Assembly (NCBI RefSeq): GCF_049847105.1
Contig: NZ_JBNCNS010000001.1
Coordinates: 1,466,706-1,530,705 of the forward strand
Direction of reading: 5' to 3'
DNA: 64,000 bases
From: Gordonia sp049847105
GTDB taxonomy: Bacteria > Actinomycetota > Actinomycetes > Mycobacteriales > Mycobacteriaceae
Both the position numbers and the translations under genes were made by a program. Each line of letters starts with the position of its first letter. The first letter of the stretch is position 1. This document shows positions 40,673 to 49,459 of this stretch, in pieces. The notes beneath the pieces are model-generated. The model saw only the letters and a program-made list of their open reading frames with translations. It did no database searches and was not told the origin of the DNA.

Positions 40673-41445
40673 GCGACGACTCACCGAAACCGGAGATCAT
40701 CACTCCCCCACCGGCTCCGGCCGGCGGAAAGGGCTTCTCGGAGACCATCGCCGGCCAGAGCGCCGCGTCGCGCGTGCTCCTGGTCTGGGATGCCCCCAAT
40801 ATGGACATGGGACTGGGGGCCATCCTCGGCGGGCGCCCCACCGCGGCGTATCGTCCGCGTTTCGACGCTCTCGGCCGCTGGCTGTTGCAGCGGACCGCGG
40901 AGATCTCCGCCGGCCCCCTGAGGAGCGAAGCGTCTCCCGGCCCCCTGAGGAGCGAAGCGTCTCCCAGCCCCCTGAGGAGCGAAGCGTCTCGAAGGGTCGA
41001 GCCCGAGGCGACGGTCTTCACGAACATCGTGCCCGGCAGCGCCGACGTCGTGCGTCCCTGGGTCGACGCGCTGCGTAATGTCGGATATGCGGTGTTCGCG
41101 AAGCCGAAGCTGTCCGACGACAGCGATGTCGACGACGACATGCTCGACCACATCGAACTTCGCAGGCACACTGTGGGACTAGCTGGCCTGATCGTCGCCT
41201 CGGCCGACGGACAGGCGTTCCGGGAGCCACTGCTCGACGTGGTGTCGGACGGCATTCCGGTCACGGTGATCGGGTTCCGTGAACACGCCAGCTGGGCATT
41301 GACCACCGAAGAGTTGGAGTTCGTCGACCTAGAGGACATCCCGGCCGTGTTCCGTGAGCCGCTCCCGCGCATCGGTCTCGACTCGCTGCCCGACGACGGG
41401 GCGTGGCTCACACCGTTCCGACCGCTGCAGGCACTCTTGCACTGA
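40669..41445 (+). CDS. NYN-domain putative RNase (Rv0207c-like)
   Basis: A 258-residue protein with the NYN (PIN-like) nuclease plan: an acidic first strand VLLVWDAPNMDMG (Asp41, Asn44), a Ser/Asp-rich SDDSDVDDDM stretch and a later GLIVASADGQAF strand and acid. These residues would hold a metal ion for RNA cleavage. It starts by a 4-nt overlap with trmB and lies 151 nt before mmpL3, matching Rv0207c. Odd: residues 82-108 are three nine-residue repeats (GPLRSEASP, GPLRSEASP, SPLRSEASR) that look like an inserted repeat in a loop before the conserved EPEATVFTNI. Confidence 0.8.
   Translation: MSDDSPKPEIITPPPAPAGGKGFSETIAGQSAASRVLLVWDAPNMDMGLGAILGGRPTAAYRPRFDALGRWLLQRTAEISAGPLRSEASPGPLRSEASPSPLRSEASRRVEPEATVFTNIVPGSADVVRPWVDALRNVGYAVFAKPKLSDDSDVDDDMLDHIELRRHTVGLAGLIVASADGQAFREPLLDVVSDGIPVTVIGFREHASWALTTEELEFVDLEDIPAVFREPLPRIGLDSLPDDGAWLTPFRPLQALLH
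40912..40992. repeat. 27-bp in-frame triple repeat in the NYN gene
   Basis: Three consecutive 27-bp units at about 40912-40938, 40939-40965 and 40966-40992, each containing CCCCTGAGGAGCGAAGCGTC. The unit resembles a repeat I associate with intergenic DNA in related actinobacteria, here lodged in a coding frame. Confidence 0.88.
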
Positions 41446-41596
41446 CCACCCACACCACGGGACGTGTCGACTCAGGGACAGCTCAGGACTGCCTGACAGA
41501 ATCAACGGTCATCCGTCGATGCGACCACGATCGACAGACCCGTACCAACGACCCCGACCCGACGACCAGATCCCGCAACGAGGAAGGAACCACGGC

Positions 41597-44500
41597 GTGT
41601 TCGGAGCCATCGGCACTTTCGTCTATCGAATGCGCTTCGCCGTCATCGGCGTACTCATCGCCCTCATGGCGGGGCTCGGACTCTACGGCCTCGACCTCTC
41701 GAAGCACCTCAGCCAGAGCGGCTGGTTCGATCCGACGTCGGAGTCGTCGCAGGGTTCGGTCGTCGCAGACACCGCGCTCGGCCGAGATCACCGCTCGGAC
41801 GTCATCCTGCTCGTCACCCCGCCCGCGGGCACCACCGTCGACGACCCCGAGTTCGGCGCCAAGGTGGAGAACTTCGTCGACGACCTGATCGCCCAGCACG
41901 GCGATGTGGTCAATCGCGAGGACCCGGGCCTCATCGACCCGTTCTACCTGCGTGATCAGACGGCGACCTCGAAGGCCGCCCAGGACACCATCCGGGACCG
42001 GACCTTCAGTCCGGACAAGACGCATGCGTTCATCAGTATCGGCGTCAAGGGCGACGACGACACGACGGTGCTGCAGAACTACAAGACCATTCAGCCGTCC
42101 TTCGACAACATCCCGGAAAGATACAATCTCGAGGGGACGAATTTCGAGCTCGCGGGCCTACAGCCGGTCGCAGGCAGCATGGCCGACGGCATGGACAAGG
42201 ACATCCACCGAGCCGAGGTGATCGCGCTGCCCTTGGTGGCGATCATGCTCTTCTTCATCTTCGGCGGTGTGATCGCGGCGTGTCTCCCGGTCCTCATCGG
42301 CGGTCTCACCATCGCGGGCTCGCTGGGCATCATGAAGGTGCTGGCCCAGATCACCGAGCTCAACGTCTTCGCCCAATCGGTGGTCACCCTGATCGGACTG
42401 GGCATCGCGATCGACTACGGCCTCTTCATCGTCAGTCGTTTCCGAGAGGAACTCGCGGAGGGATACTCCACCAAGGCCGCGGTACGAAGAACGGTGATGA
42501 CCGCGGGACAGACCGTGGTGTTCTCGGCGACCATCATCGTCGCCGCACTGGCCTGTCTGCTGATCATGCCGCAGGGCTTCCTGAAGTCGGTCGCCTACGG
42601 CGCGATCGCCTCGGTGTCGCTCGCCGCCATCCTCTCCCTGACCGTGATGCCGGCGATCCTCAGCATCCTGGGCAAGCGAATCGACGCGCTGGGTCTGCCC
42701 TTCCTACGCCGCACCAGGACCCGGCAGGAGGTCGAGGACGGCTTCTGGGGCCGCCTGTCCGGCTGGGTGATGCGCCACCCGATCGCCACCGCGGTCCCGA
42801 CGGTGCTGATCCTGCTCGTACTGACCATCCCGTTCGGCGGCATCAAGTTCGGCGGCATCAGCGAGGCCTACCTGCCGCCCGACAACCCGAACCGGGTCGC
42901 CCAGGAGAACTTCGACAAGTACTTCCCGACCGAACGCACCGAAGAGATCAAGCTGGTCGTCGCGTATGACCCGAACGATAACGACAGCGGCGACAAGATC
43001 AACGACATCGCCACCGAGGCCAACAAGATCCCGGGCTTCACCAAACAGTTCAGTCCGTCCGCCGACGACGGAGCGCTGACCGGCCAGTACGGCGACAACG
43101 GGCCGCCCGTCATCCAGATGTCGGCCGGTCTGGTGAACCGCGACACCGCGGCCGAGGCCATCAAGGAACTGCGCGGCATCGACACGCACGGCCTCAAGAT
43201 GTGGGTGGCCGGTACCCCGGCCCTCACCCAGGACTCGATCGACGCGCTGATGTCGCGACTGCCGCTGATGGCAGTGTTGTTGGTCCTGGTCACCGGTTTC
43301 CTGATGTTCCTGGCATTCGGGTCGGTGGTGCTGCCGATCAAGGCAGCGCTGATGTCCGCGCTGGGCCTCGGTGCCACGCTGGGCATCCTCACCTGGATCT
43401 TCGTCGACGGGCACGGTGCCGGGATCGCGAACTTCACGCCCGGCCCGCTGTTCGCCGCGGTGCTGGTGCTGATCATCGCCATCGTGTTCGGCCTGTCCAC
43501 GGACTACGAGATATTCCTGTTGTCCCGAATGGTGGAGGCGAGACAGAAGGGCGCGTCCACCACTGAGGCGGTACGCGTCGGTACCGCACACACCGGTCGC
43601 ATCATCACGGCCGCGGCCGCAATTCTCGTCGTGGTCACGGGGGCGTTCGGCCTCTCCGAGATCGTGATGATGAAGTACATCGCGTACGGCATGATCGCTG
43701 CGCTCATCCTCGACGCCACCATCATCCGCATGCTCCTGGTGCCGTCGGTGATGAAGCTTCTCGGCGACGACTGCTGGTGGGCCCCCCGCTGGATGCAGTC
43801 ATTGCAGCAGAAGATCGGCCTCGGCGAGACCGTCCTCGACGACGAGCCCGACGAGCTCCGCGACGGCGTCGCGGCCGCCCGGTCGCGGTCGGTGGGCACG
43901 TTGGCGGCCGAGGCACCCACCTCGGCGATGGCTGCCGCCACCCGCACGGTTGCGCGCTCGGAGCCGAATCGCACGGTCGCCCAGCCTGCCCGGACCGCTC
44001 AGTCCACACAGGCCCAGCCCACTCAGTCTGCCCAGGCCGCCCAGCCCACCCGGTCTGCTCAGCCCGCCCAGGCGAGGCCGAACCGCCAGGTACCGGACCG
44101 CGGGGCCCCCGCGCCCGGCCGCCCGCCGGTACCCCGGCCCGACACAGCGGCCGGACCGCAACCGGGCGCGCCCGCAGCCACTCCGAGCGGGGCACGCGTC
44201 GGCCCGTCCGCGCCGCCCTCGGGCCCGCAGTCACGGCCTGCCACCGCACCCCCGGCCCCGGCAGCTCCCCCCGCCCCGCGCCTCGGGCGGACCGCACGCG
44301 ATCGCTCGTCGGGACCGGACACCGGTAGTTGGCGTCTCGGCGCCGGCGGTATCCGCCTGGCCTCCGACGAGCCGGCCCGTCCGTCGGCGTCGCAGCCGGC
44401 CGGCGTCCGTCCGTCCGGACCGCCACCCCGGCCACCGCAGCAGCCGCAGACGCCACCCGGCGTCCCGACGTCGCGGCCCGGTCCCGGACCGGTACCGCCG

Positions 44501-44818
44501 CAGGCGAACCCGGGTGGCCACGACGATTCGCCGCTCGGTCGGCGTCCCGCGCTCGACACCACCGGCAAGCGTCCGCTGGCCGCGTCGTTGTCGCCCGAGG
44601 CGCACCGCCCGGCCGCGCCTTCGCCGACGACGCGCTCTGGCGGGTCGCCGATGGAACGGGGCCTGAGCGACTCGCATCCGTCCGCCGACGGCGACGAACG
44701 TCCGTCCCAGGACGGCCGGCGCCGAGGATCGGACCGGCACGCGCGGTCGGACGCGGACGGCGAGGGTTCGCAGATCAGCGTGCAGGACCTGTTGCGCCGC
44801 AGTCGTTCGGACAGCTGA
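41597..44818 (+). CDS. mmpL3: Trehalose monomycolate exporter MmpL3
   Basis: RND-superfamily transporter that moves trehalose monomycolate across the membrane using the proton gradient; essential in mycobacteria. 1073 residues with 12 spans in two halves and two periplasmic domains. The proton-relay Asp-Tyr pairs are visible: GIAIDY (Asp273, Tyr274) and GLSTDY (Asp636, Tyr637). From about residue 720 a disordered tail rich in Pro, Ala, Gln and Ser extends some 350 residues, longer than the rest of the cytoplasmic regions. The GTG at 41597 is preceded by AGGAAGGA. It follows trmB and the NYN gene, as in M. tuberculosis (Rv0208c-Rv0206c). A dispersed repeat element lies just downstream. Confidence 0.95.
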   Translation: MFGAIGTFVYRMRFAVIGVLIALMAGLGLYGLDLSKHLSQSGWFDPTSESSQGSVVADTALGRDHRSDVILLVTPPAGTTVDDPEFGAKVENFVDDLIAQHGDVVNREDPGLIDPFYLRDQTATSKAAQDTIRDRTFSPDKTHAFISIGVKGDDDTTVLQNYKTIQPSFDNIPERYNLEGTNFELAGLQPVAGSMADGMDKDIHRAEVIALPLVAIMLFFIFGGVIAACLPVLIGGLTIAGSLGIMKVLAQITELNVFAQSVVTLIGLGIAIDYGLFIVSRFREELAEGYSTKAAVRRTVMTAGQTVVFSATIIVAALACLLIMPQGFLKSVAYGAIASVSLAAILSLTVMPAILSILGKRIDALGLPFLRRTRTRQEVEDGFWGRLSGWVMRHPIATAVPTVLILLVLTIPFGGIKFGGISEAYLPPDNPNRVAQENFDKYFPTERTEEIKLVVAYDPNDNDSGDKINDIATEANKIPGFTKQFSPSADDGALTGQYGDNGPPVIQMSAGLVNRDTAAEAIKELRGIDTHGLKMWVAGTPALTQDSIDALMSRLPLMAVLLVLVTGFLMFLAFGSVVLPIKAALMSALGLGATLGILTWIFVDGHGAGIANFTPGPLFAAVLVLIIAIVFGLSTDYEIFLLSRMVEARQKGASTTEAVRVGTAHTGRIITAAAAILVVVTGAFGLSEIVMMKYIAYGMIAALILDATIIRMLLVPSVMKLLGDDCWWAPRWMQSLQQKIGLGETVLDDEPDELRDGVAAARSRSVGTLAAEAPTSAMAAATRTVARSEPNRTVAQPARTAQSTQAQPTQSAQAAQPTRSAQPAQARPNRQVPDRGAPAPGRPPVPRPDTAAGPQPGAPAATPSGARVGPSAPPSGPQSRPATAPPAPAAPPAPRLGRTARDRSSGPDTGSWRLGAGGIRLASDEPARPSASQPAGVRPSGPPPRPPQQPQTPPGVPTSRPGPGPVPPQANPGGHDDSPLGRRPALDTTGKRPLAASLSPEAHRPAAPSPTTRSGGSPMERGLSDSHPSADGDERPSQDGRRRGSDRHARSDADGEGSQISVQDLLRRSRSDS

Positions 44819-44829
44819 GTCGGGTCGCG

Positions 44830-44987
44830 GGGGTCTCGATACGCCCCTCGCCTAGCGGCTCATGGCTACTCGACCGGCGAGCTCAGGCCGCCGGTCGAGT
44901 AGACGTCACCCTCCGCCGGTCGAGTAGACGTCACCCTCTGCCGGTCGAGTAGACGACGAGCGCAGCGAGGAGTCGTATCGAGACCCC
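44830..44987. repeat. 158-bp element with 14-bp inverted ends and internal 25-bp repeats
   Basis: GGGGTCTCGATACG (44830-44843) and CGTATCGAGACCCC (44974-44987) are perfect inverted repeats. Inside, GCCGGTCGAGTAGACGTCAC is repeated at 44890, 44915 and (partly) 44940, and an inverted CTACTCGACCGGC precedes them. It occupies the gap between convergent mmpL3 and the response regulator, and could fold as a terminator for both. A related GCCGGTTGAGTAG piece appears near 63880. Confidence 0.85.
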
Positions 44988-45000
44988 ACCCGCCGACCAC

Positions 45001-45708
45001 TCACTCGTCCAGCCCGTGCTCGATCGCATACCTCGTGAGCTCCACCCGGTTGCCGAGTTGCAGCTTGCGCAGCGTGGCCTGCACGTGGTTCTCGACGGTG
45101 CGATGACTCAGCGCGAGCCTCGTGGCGATCTGCTTGGCGCTCAACCCTTTTGCGACATGACGCAACACCTCGGTCTCCCGGTCGGTGAGCGACGGCCGGA
45201 GATGACCGGGATCCGGTTCGGCAGACATCCTCCGGTACTCACCCAGGATCAGGCCGGCGAGCCCCGGCGTGAACACGGCCTTGCCGTCGGCGGTCGCGCG
45301 CACCGCGTCGACCAGCTCCGCCTTCGACGACGACTTCACGAGATATCCACTGGCTCCGGCCTTGACGGCCTCGAGGACGTCGTCGCGCTCGTCGGAGGCC
45401 GACAGCACCAGCACCCGCGTCGACGGCGACACCTCGAGCACGGCCGTCGTCGCATCCGCGCCGGTCCCGTCCGGCAGCTGCATGTCCATCAGTACGACGT
45501 CGGGCGTGACCGCGCCGGCCCGCCGTCCCGCGCTGCCGACCCCGTCTGCGGTCGCGACCACCTCGAAGCCTTCGTCGGTGAGGTCCCGGGCCACCCCGTC
45601 GCGCCAGATCGGGTGATCGTCGACCACCATCACCCGTATCGCGCGGGCCGCCCCTGCGTCCGGGGCACCGGTGTGCGCATCGTCGGCCGTGCTGTCCGTG
45701 CTCGCCAT
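45001..45708 (-). CDS. LuxR/NarL-family response regulator
   Basis: A 235-residue two-component regulator. The receiver domain has the acidic pair Asp30-Asp31, the phosphoacceptor Asp75 (VLMDMQLPDG) and Lys125 (GYLVKS). A NarL-type helix-turn-helix lies at about 170-230 (LTDRETEVLRHVAKGLSAKQ). Its gene overlaps the histidine kinase stop by 1 nt (TGATG), making a clear pair. The start at 45708 is preferred over 45744, which lies inside the kinase reading frame region. The regulon is unknown. It faces mmpL3 tail to tail. Confidence 0.92.
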   Translation of the reverse strand: MASTDSTADDAHTGAPDAGAARAIRVMVVDDHPIWRDGVARDLTDEGFEVVATADGVGSAGRRAGAVTPDVVLMDMQLPDGTGADATTAVLEVSPSTRVLVLSASDERDDVLEAVKAGASGYLVKSSSKAELVDAVRATADGKAVFTPGLAGLILGEYRRMSAEPDPGHLRPSLTDRETEVLRHVAKGLSAKQIATRLALSHRTVENHVQATLRKLQLGNRVELTRYAIEHGLDE

Positions 45709-46919
45709 CAGGCCTCCCGCTCGACCGGAATCGTCAGTTCCCATTCTGTCCCCGCACCGGGTCCGGAATCGAGCAGCGCCGTGCCGCCGAGGGCTTCCAC
45801 GCGTCCGACGATCGATGTCGAGATCCCCATGCGACCCTGGCGCTTCGCCTCCTCGAGTCGACCGGCCGGGATCCCGACCCCGTCGTCGCGCACACTCACC
45901 ACCACGCGATCACCGAGATCCTCGAGCAGCACATAGGCCTGCGCGGCCGCACCCGCATGATGGCTGACGTTGTCGAGCATGTTCTGTACCGCCGCCCGGA
46001 TCTCCTCGGCGACAACGGCATCGACGGCCACCAGGGTCGCGGGCGCGCTGACCGACACCCGCTCGGCGGCGAACCCACGCAGGATCGCGCCGAGCTCGGC
46101 CGCGGCCCCGTCGGTGCCGGTGCCGGTGTGTGAGATGCCGAGCCGACCGGCGTCGGAGACCAATTGCCGCAATGCCCGCTCCTGCTCACCCGCCAGCTCG
46201 GCGAGTTCGGTGGTGGGACCGCCGATCTCCCTACCGCGCTTGGCGATCAGCGCGAGTACCTGCAGCACCCCATCGTGCACTTCGCGCGACAGTCGGTCCC
46301 GCTCTTCGGTGGCCGCGGCGATCCCGGCCGCCCGGACCAGCACGGCGTGGGCGCGCCGCGCGATCACGGCCGCCAGGCCGACCGCCATGCCGGTCGCCAC
46401 GATGATGATGATCGTCGCGTTGCGACCGAGGTTCAGGTCGAAAGCACCCTTCACGAACGCACTGGTACCGCCGACCAGCAGCCCCGACAACATGCCCCAG
46501 ACCGGTCCGGCGAGCAGCGCCACCGAGATGACCGCATTGACCGCCCACAGCGTGGTCGGCCAGGTCTGATTGTTCAGCGCCCACGACGTCTCGGCCACGT
46601 ACGACGTGGTGAGCATCAGGCCGCAGGCGATGGCTACGTCGGCCGCCACCCAGTACGGATTGCGTCCGAAGCCCGTGTAGTACGCGACGCCGGCGACGAG
46701 GGTCCAGGCCGAGAGCACTCCGAACAACACCCACGCCAGATCGTCGTGGAGAAGGTCGTCGTTGACGGCGATCTGGAAGCCGAGGGCGTAGAGATACGAG
46801 AGGAACCGGAACAGCTGCGCGGCGCGCCACAGCGGGCCGACCGGGTCGGTGTCGACTTCCATGGCGAGCCGGCGGGCCCGTCCGGGGTCATGCGGTTCGG
46901 TCACGCGACGGGACATCAC
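45708..46919 (-). CDS. Sensor histidine kinase of the HisKA_3 (NarL-partner) class
   Basis: A 403-residue membrane kinase partner of the LuxR-type regulator. Residues 30-190 contain about five spans with little extracytoplasmic sequence, so it may sense the membrane itself. The dimerisation helix carries the phosphoacceptor His215 in SREVHDGVLQ; the ATPase domain has NMLDNVSHHA (N box) and VRDDGVGIP (G1) plus GMGIS-type residues (GRMGISTSIVG). It resembles the MacS-type kinases of Mycobacteriales. It begins 7 nt after the AI-2E exporter gene, so exporter, kinase and regulator form one operon. Confidence 0.9.
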   Translation of the reverse strand: MMSRRVTEPHDPGRARRLAMEVDTDPVGPLWRAAQLFRFLSYLYALGFQIAVNDDLLHDDLAWVLFGVLSAWTLVAGVAYYTGFGRNPYWVAADVAIACGLMLTTSYVAETSWALNNQTWPTTLWAVNAVISVALLAGPVWGMLSGLLVGGTSAFVKGAFDLNLGRNATIIIIVATGMAVGLAAVIARRAHAVLVRAAGIAAATEERDRLSREVHDGVLQVLALIAKRGREIGGPTTELAELAGEQERALRQLVSDAGRLGISHTGTGTDGAAAELGAILRGFAAERVSVSAPATLVAVDAVVAEEIRAAVQNMLDNVSHHAGAAAQAYVLLEDLGDRVVVSVRDDGVGIPAGRLEEAKRQGRMGISTSIVGRVEALGGTALLDSGPGAGTEWELTIPVEREA

Positions 46920-46926
46920 CTGTGTG

Positions 46927-48282
46927 TCACTCGTCGTCGCGGGGCGTCTGCTCCGTGGACGTCACCTCGCCGGTCGCCTCCGACCGTCCGGCCGGGGCGG
47001 GCCGGTCATCGTCGCCGGCTTCCGCCTCGTCGACGGCGTCGCGGCGATCCCACTTCGGCGCGTCGGGCTCGGCGGTGTACAGCCTGCCGGTGGTGGCATC
47101 GTCGTGCTTGCGTGCCCGCGCCGCGCTGCCGGCCAGATGCCGGACCGCGGTGTTGCCGAACGCGATCAGCGGCACCGCGAGCAGACCTCCCACGATGCCC
47201 GCGGAGACGATCCCGGCGGCAATGGCGAGCACCACGGCGACCGGATGCAGTCGCACCGACCGGCCGAGCAGGAACGGCTGCAGGACATGACTCTCCACCT
47301 GCATCACCCCGACCACGATGGCCAGGGAGATGACCGCCGCGATCCAGCCCTGGGTGACCAGGGCGACCACCACTGCCAGCGTGCCGGTCACCAGCGCGCC
47401 GACGATCGGGATGAAGGCCCCGAGGAACACCAGCGATGCCAGCGGAAGTGCCAGCGGGACACCGAGGATCGCCAGGCCGACGCCGATGCCCAGGGCGTCG
47501 ACGAACGCCACCGCCACCGTCGCGCGCACATAGCCGACGAGCGTGCCGAATCCGGCGGTGCCCGCGGCGCGCACCCGGCCACGGGTCCCGTGCGGCACGA
47601 GCTTGGTGACGAACGTCCAGATCTGACCGCCGCCGTAGAGGAAAAAGATCAGCAGAAACACCGTGAGCAACGCGCCGGTGACGATCTCGGTTGCCGTGGT
47701 GGCGGTCGCCAGGGCACCGCTGGTGACCTTGTCCTGATTGTGCTGGAGGAAATCGGTGATGTCGTTGCCGATGTTGCTGACCTGGTCGTCGTCGACTTTC
47801 AGCGGGCCGTCGACCAGCCAGTCGCGCGACCGGTCGATGGTGACGGTGATCTGCTTGGTCAGTTCGGGGAAGCCACGGATGAACTCCTGCACCACGAATG
47901 TCATCACCAGACTGAGCAGGCCCAGCGCCACGACGATCGTGATCAGGACCGCGAGCGAGCGGGGCACCCGATGACGATCCAGCCAGTCCACCACCGGCAC
48001 CAGCATGGCCGCACCGAGAATCGCCAGGGCCACGGGCACCAGCACTTCCTCGAACTCCTGGAAGGCCATCAGGAGCACGTAGACGACGGCCGCGATCACC
48101 AGCAGTCGCCAGCCCCACTCGGCGCCGGCCCGAACCAGCGGATGGACCTTCTCGCGATCGACGACGACCGGGTTCAGCGGACTCCCGACACGGCCCTCAC
48201 GATCATCGTCGTCACAGACCTTGGCGCCTCGGTCGCGGGCATCGTCGTCCCGCGCGCGGCCGGTGGTGTCGGCATCGCTCAC
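46927..48282 (-). CDS. AI-2E family transporter (Rv0205-like)
   Basis: A 451-residue AI-2E exporter family protein with about seven to eight spans: a pair near residues 55-120, a soluble loop (about 130-190) with a helix, and a C-terminal bundle with the GxxxP-type conserved ends (VFLGAFIPIVGALVTG). Family members include transporters of unrelated small molecules; the substrate is unknown. Acidic tails at both ends are poorly conserved. The GTG at 48282 is preceded by TAGGCT at 7 nt. In M. tuberculosis its counterpart Rv0205 is next to mmpL3; here a two-component system is inserted between. Confidence 0.85.
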   Translation of the reverse strand: MSDADTTGRARDDDARDRGAKVCDDDDREGRVGSPLNPVVVDREKVHPLVRAGAEWGWRLLVIAAVVYVLLMAFQEFEEVLVPVALAILGAAMLVPVVDWLDRHRVPRSLAVLITIVVALGLLSLVMTFVVQEFIRGFPELTKQITVTIDRSRDWLVDGPLKVDDDQVSNIGNDITDFLQHNQDKVTSGALATATTATEIVTGALLTVFLLIFFLYGGGQIWTFVTKLVPHGTRGRVRAAGTAGFGTLVGYVRATVAVAFVDALGIGVGLAILGVPLALPLASLVFLGAFIPIVGALVTGTLAVVVALVTQGWIAAVISLAIVVGVMQVESHVLQPFLLGRSVRLHPVAVVLAIAAGIVSAGIVGGLLAVPLIAFGNTAVRHLAGSAARARKHDDATTGRLYTAEPDAPKWDRRDAVDEAEAGDDDRPAPAGRSEATGEVTSTEQTPRDDE

Positions 48283-48289
48283 AGCTGCC

Positions 48290-48295
48290 AGCCTA
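48290..48295 (-). promoter_or_regulatory. -10 hexamer TAGGCT, leaderless AI-2E operon promoter
   Basis: TAGGCT read on the minus strand is 7 nt before the GTG at 48282, inside a 34-bp divergent spacer. Confidence 0.5.
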
Positions 48296-48303
48296 GCTGT
48301 GGA

Positions 48304-48309
48304 TATGGT
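48304..48309 (+). promoter_or_regulatory. -10 hexamer TATGGT, leaderless promoter of the YbhN-like gene
   Basis: TATGGT is 7 nt before the ATG at 48317. Together with the opposite hexamer at 48290-48295 it makes a 34-bp spacer holding two back-to-back leaderless promoters. Confidence 0.5.
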
Positions 48310-48316
48310 GTGGGCT

Positions 48317-49459
48317 ATGTCGACCGACAGACCAGGCACGGGGCGCGTCGCGGCGCGTCGGCGTTTCTGGTGGCTGCGGTGGGTGTTGCTGGCCGTCGTG
48401 CTGGCGGTCCTGGCCGTCGAGGTGGTGCTGATCTCGCCGAGTCTGGAGGAGGCCTGGCACCGGATCGGCGACCTCGACTGGGTGTGGATCGTCGCGAGCA
48501 TCTTCGCCGCGCTCCTGTCGATGGACAGCTTCGCCCAGGTGCAGCGCGCGCTGCTGCGGTCCGCCGGTGTCCGGGTGACCCAGTGGCAGTCGCTGTCGGT
48601 GGTGCTGGCCTCCAACTCGGTGAGTCAGACCATGCCGGGCGGCCCGGTGCTCTCCCCGGCGTTCGTGTACCGGGAGACCCGCAAATGGGGCGCCACCCCC
48701 GTCGTCGCGTCCTGGCAGGTCGTGATGTCGGGCCTGCTGGCCGGCGTTGGGCTCGCCGTACTCGGATTCGGCGGCGCACTCCTGGCCGGCGCCAAGACCA
48801 GTCCGTTCTCCGTGTTCTTCTCCGTGGTCGGATTCATCGCGGTGGTCGTGGTGTTCCAATACCTGGCCAGCCACCCCGAGTCGCTGCAGAGCACGCTCCT
48901 GCGCATCCTCGACTGGCTGAACCAGATCCGCAACAAGCCGAAGCATCACGGGCATGACCGGGTCATCGAGGTCCTCGAGCAGCTGCGCGCCGTCCAGCTG
49001 TCCCGCCGCGACCTGACGATCTCGTTCGCCTGGAGCATGTTCAACTGGGTCGCCGACGTCGCCTGCCTGGCCTTCGCATGCTGGGCCGTCGGCGCCCATC
49101 CGGGCATCGCAGGCCTGATGGTCGCCTACGCGGCCGGTAAGGCGGTCGGTACCGCCATACCGCTTCTGCCCGGCGGGATCGGCGTGGTCGACGCCGTCCT
49201 GGTCCCCGCCCTGACCAGCGCGGGGATGCCGGCCGCCGACGCCATCACCGCGGTCCTGGTCTACCGGCTGATCAGCTACGTGCTGGTCGCGGCGATCGGC
49301 TGGATCGTGGTGCTGGTGATGTTCCGCAACAGCTTCCGCAAGGGCGAGACGCTCGAGGAAGAGTTGGCACACGACGTCGACGACGGCATGCCGGATCAGA
49401 CGACTGAGCCCGACGCGGGCGGGGAGAGTTCCCGCAGACCCGACGACCCGCTACCGTGA
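48317..49459 (+). CDS. YbhN/LPG-synthase-like flippase domain protein (Rv0204c-like)
   Basis: A 380-residue polytopic protein of the lysylphosphatidylglycerol synthase transmembrane (UPF0104/YbhN) family with seven to eight spans. The family marks are SVSQTMPGGPVLSPAFVYR near residue 104 and KAVGTAIPLLPGGIGVVDAVL near 275. It lacks the soluble synthase domain, so it is likely a stand-alone flippase-like protein rather than an enzyme. Position matches Rv0204c. The ATG at 48317 is supported by a leaderless promoter. Its stop overlaps the DUF3054 gene by 4 nt. Confidence 0.85.
   Translation: MSTDRPGTGRVAARRRFWWLRWVLLAVVLAVLAVEVVLISPSLEEAWHRIGDLDWVWIVASIFAALLSMDSFAQVQRALLRSAGVRVTQWQSLSVVLASNSVSQTMPGGPVLSPAFVYRETRKWGATPVVASWQVVMSGLLAGVGLAVLGFGGALLAGAKTSPFSVFFSVVGFIAVVVVFQYLASHPESLQSTLLRILDWLNQIRNKPKHHGHDRVIEVLEQLRAVQLSRRDLTISFAWSMFNWVADVACLAFACWAVGAHPGIAGLMVAYAAGKAVGTAIPLLPGGIGVVDAVLVPALTSAGMPAADAITAVLVYRLISYVLVAAIGWIVVLVMFRNSFRKGETLEEELAHDVDDGMPDQTTEPDAGGESSRRPDDPLP

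Noticed and set aside
44890..44955. CRISPR-like direct repeats
   Set aside because: Period is 25 bp with no spacers of unique sequence and no cas genes; it is an internal repeat of a small element.
46849..48957. 700-residue plus-strand open frame rich in His, Arg, Gln and Asp
   Set aside because: Antisense shadow of the AI-2E and kinase genes; composition is that of reversed GC-rich coding DNA with no domain.
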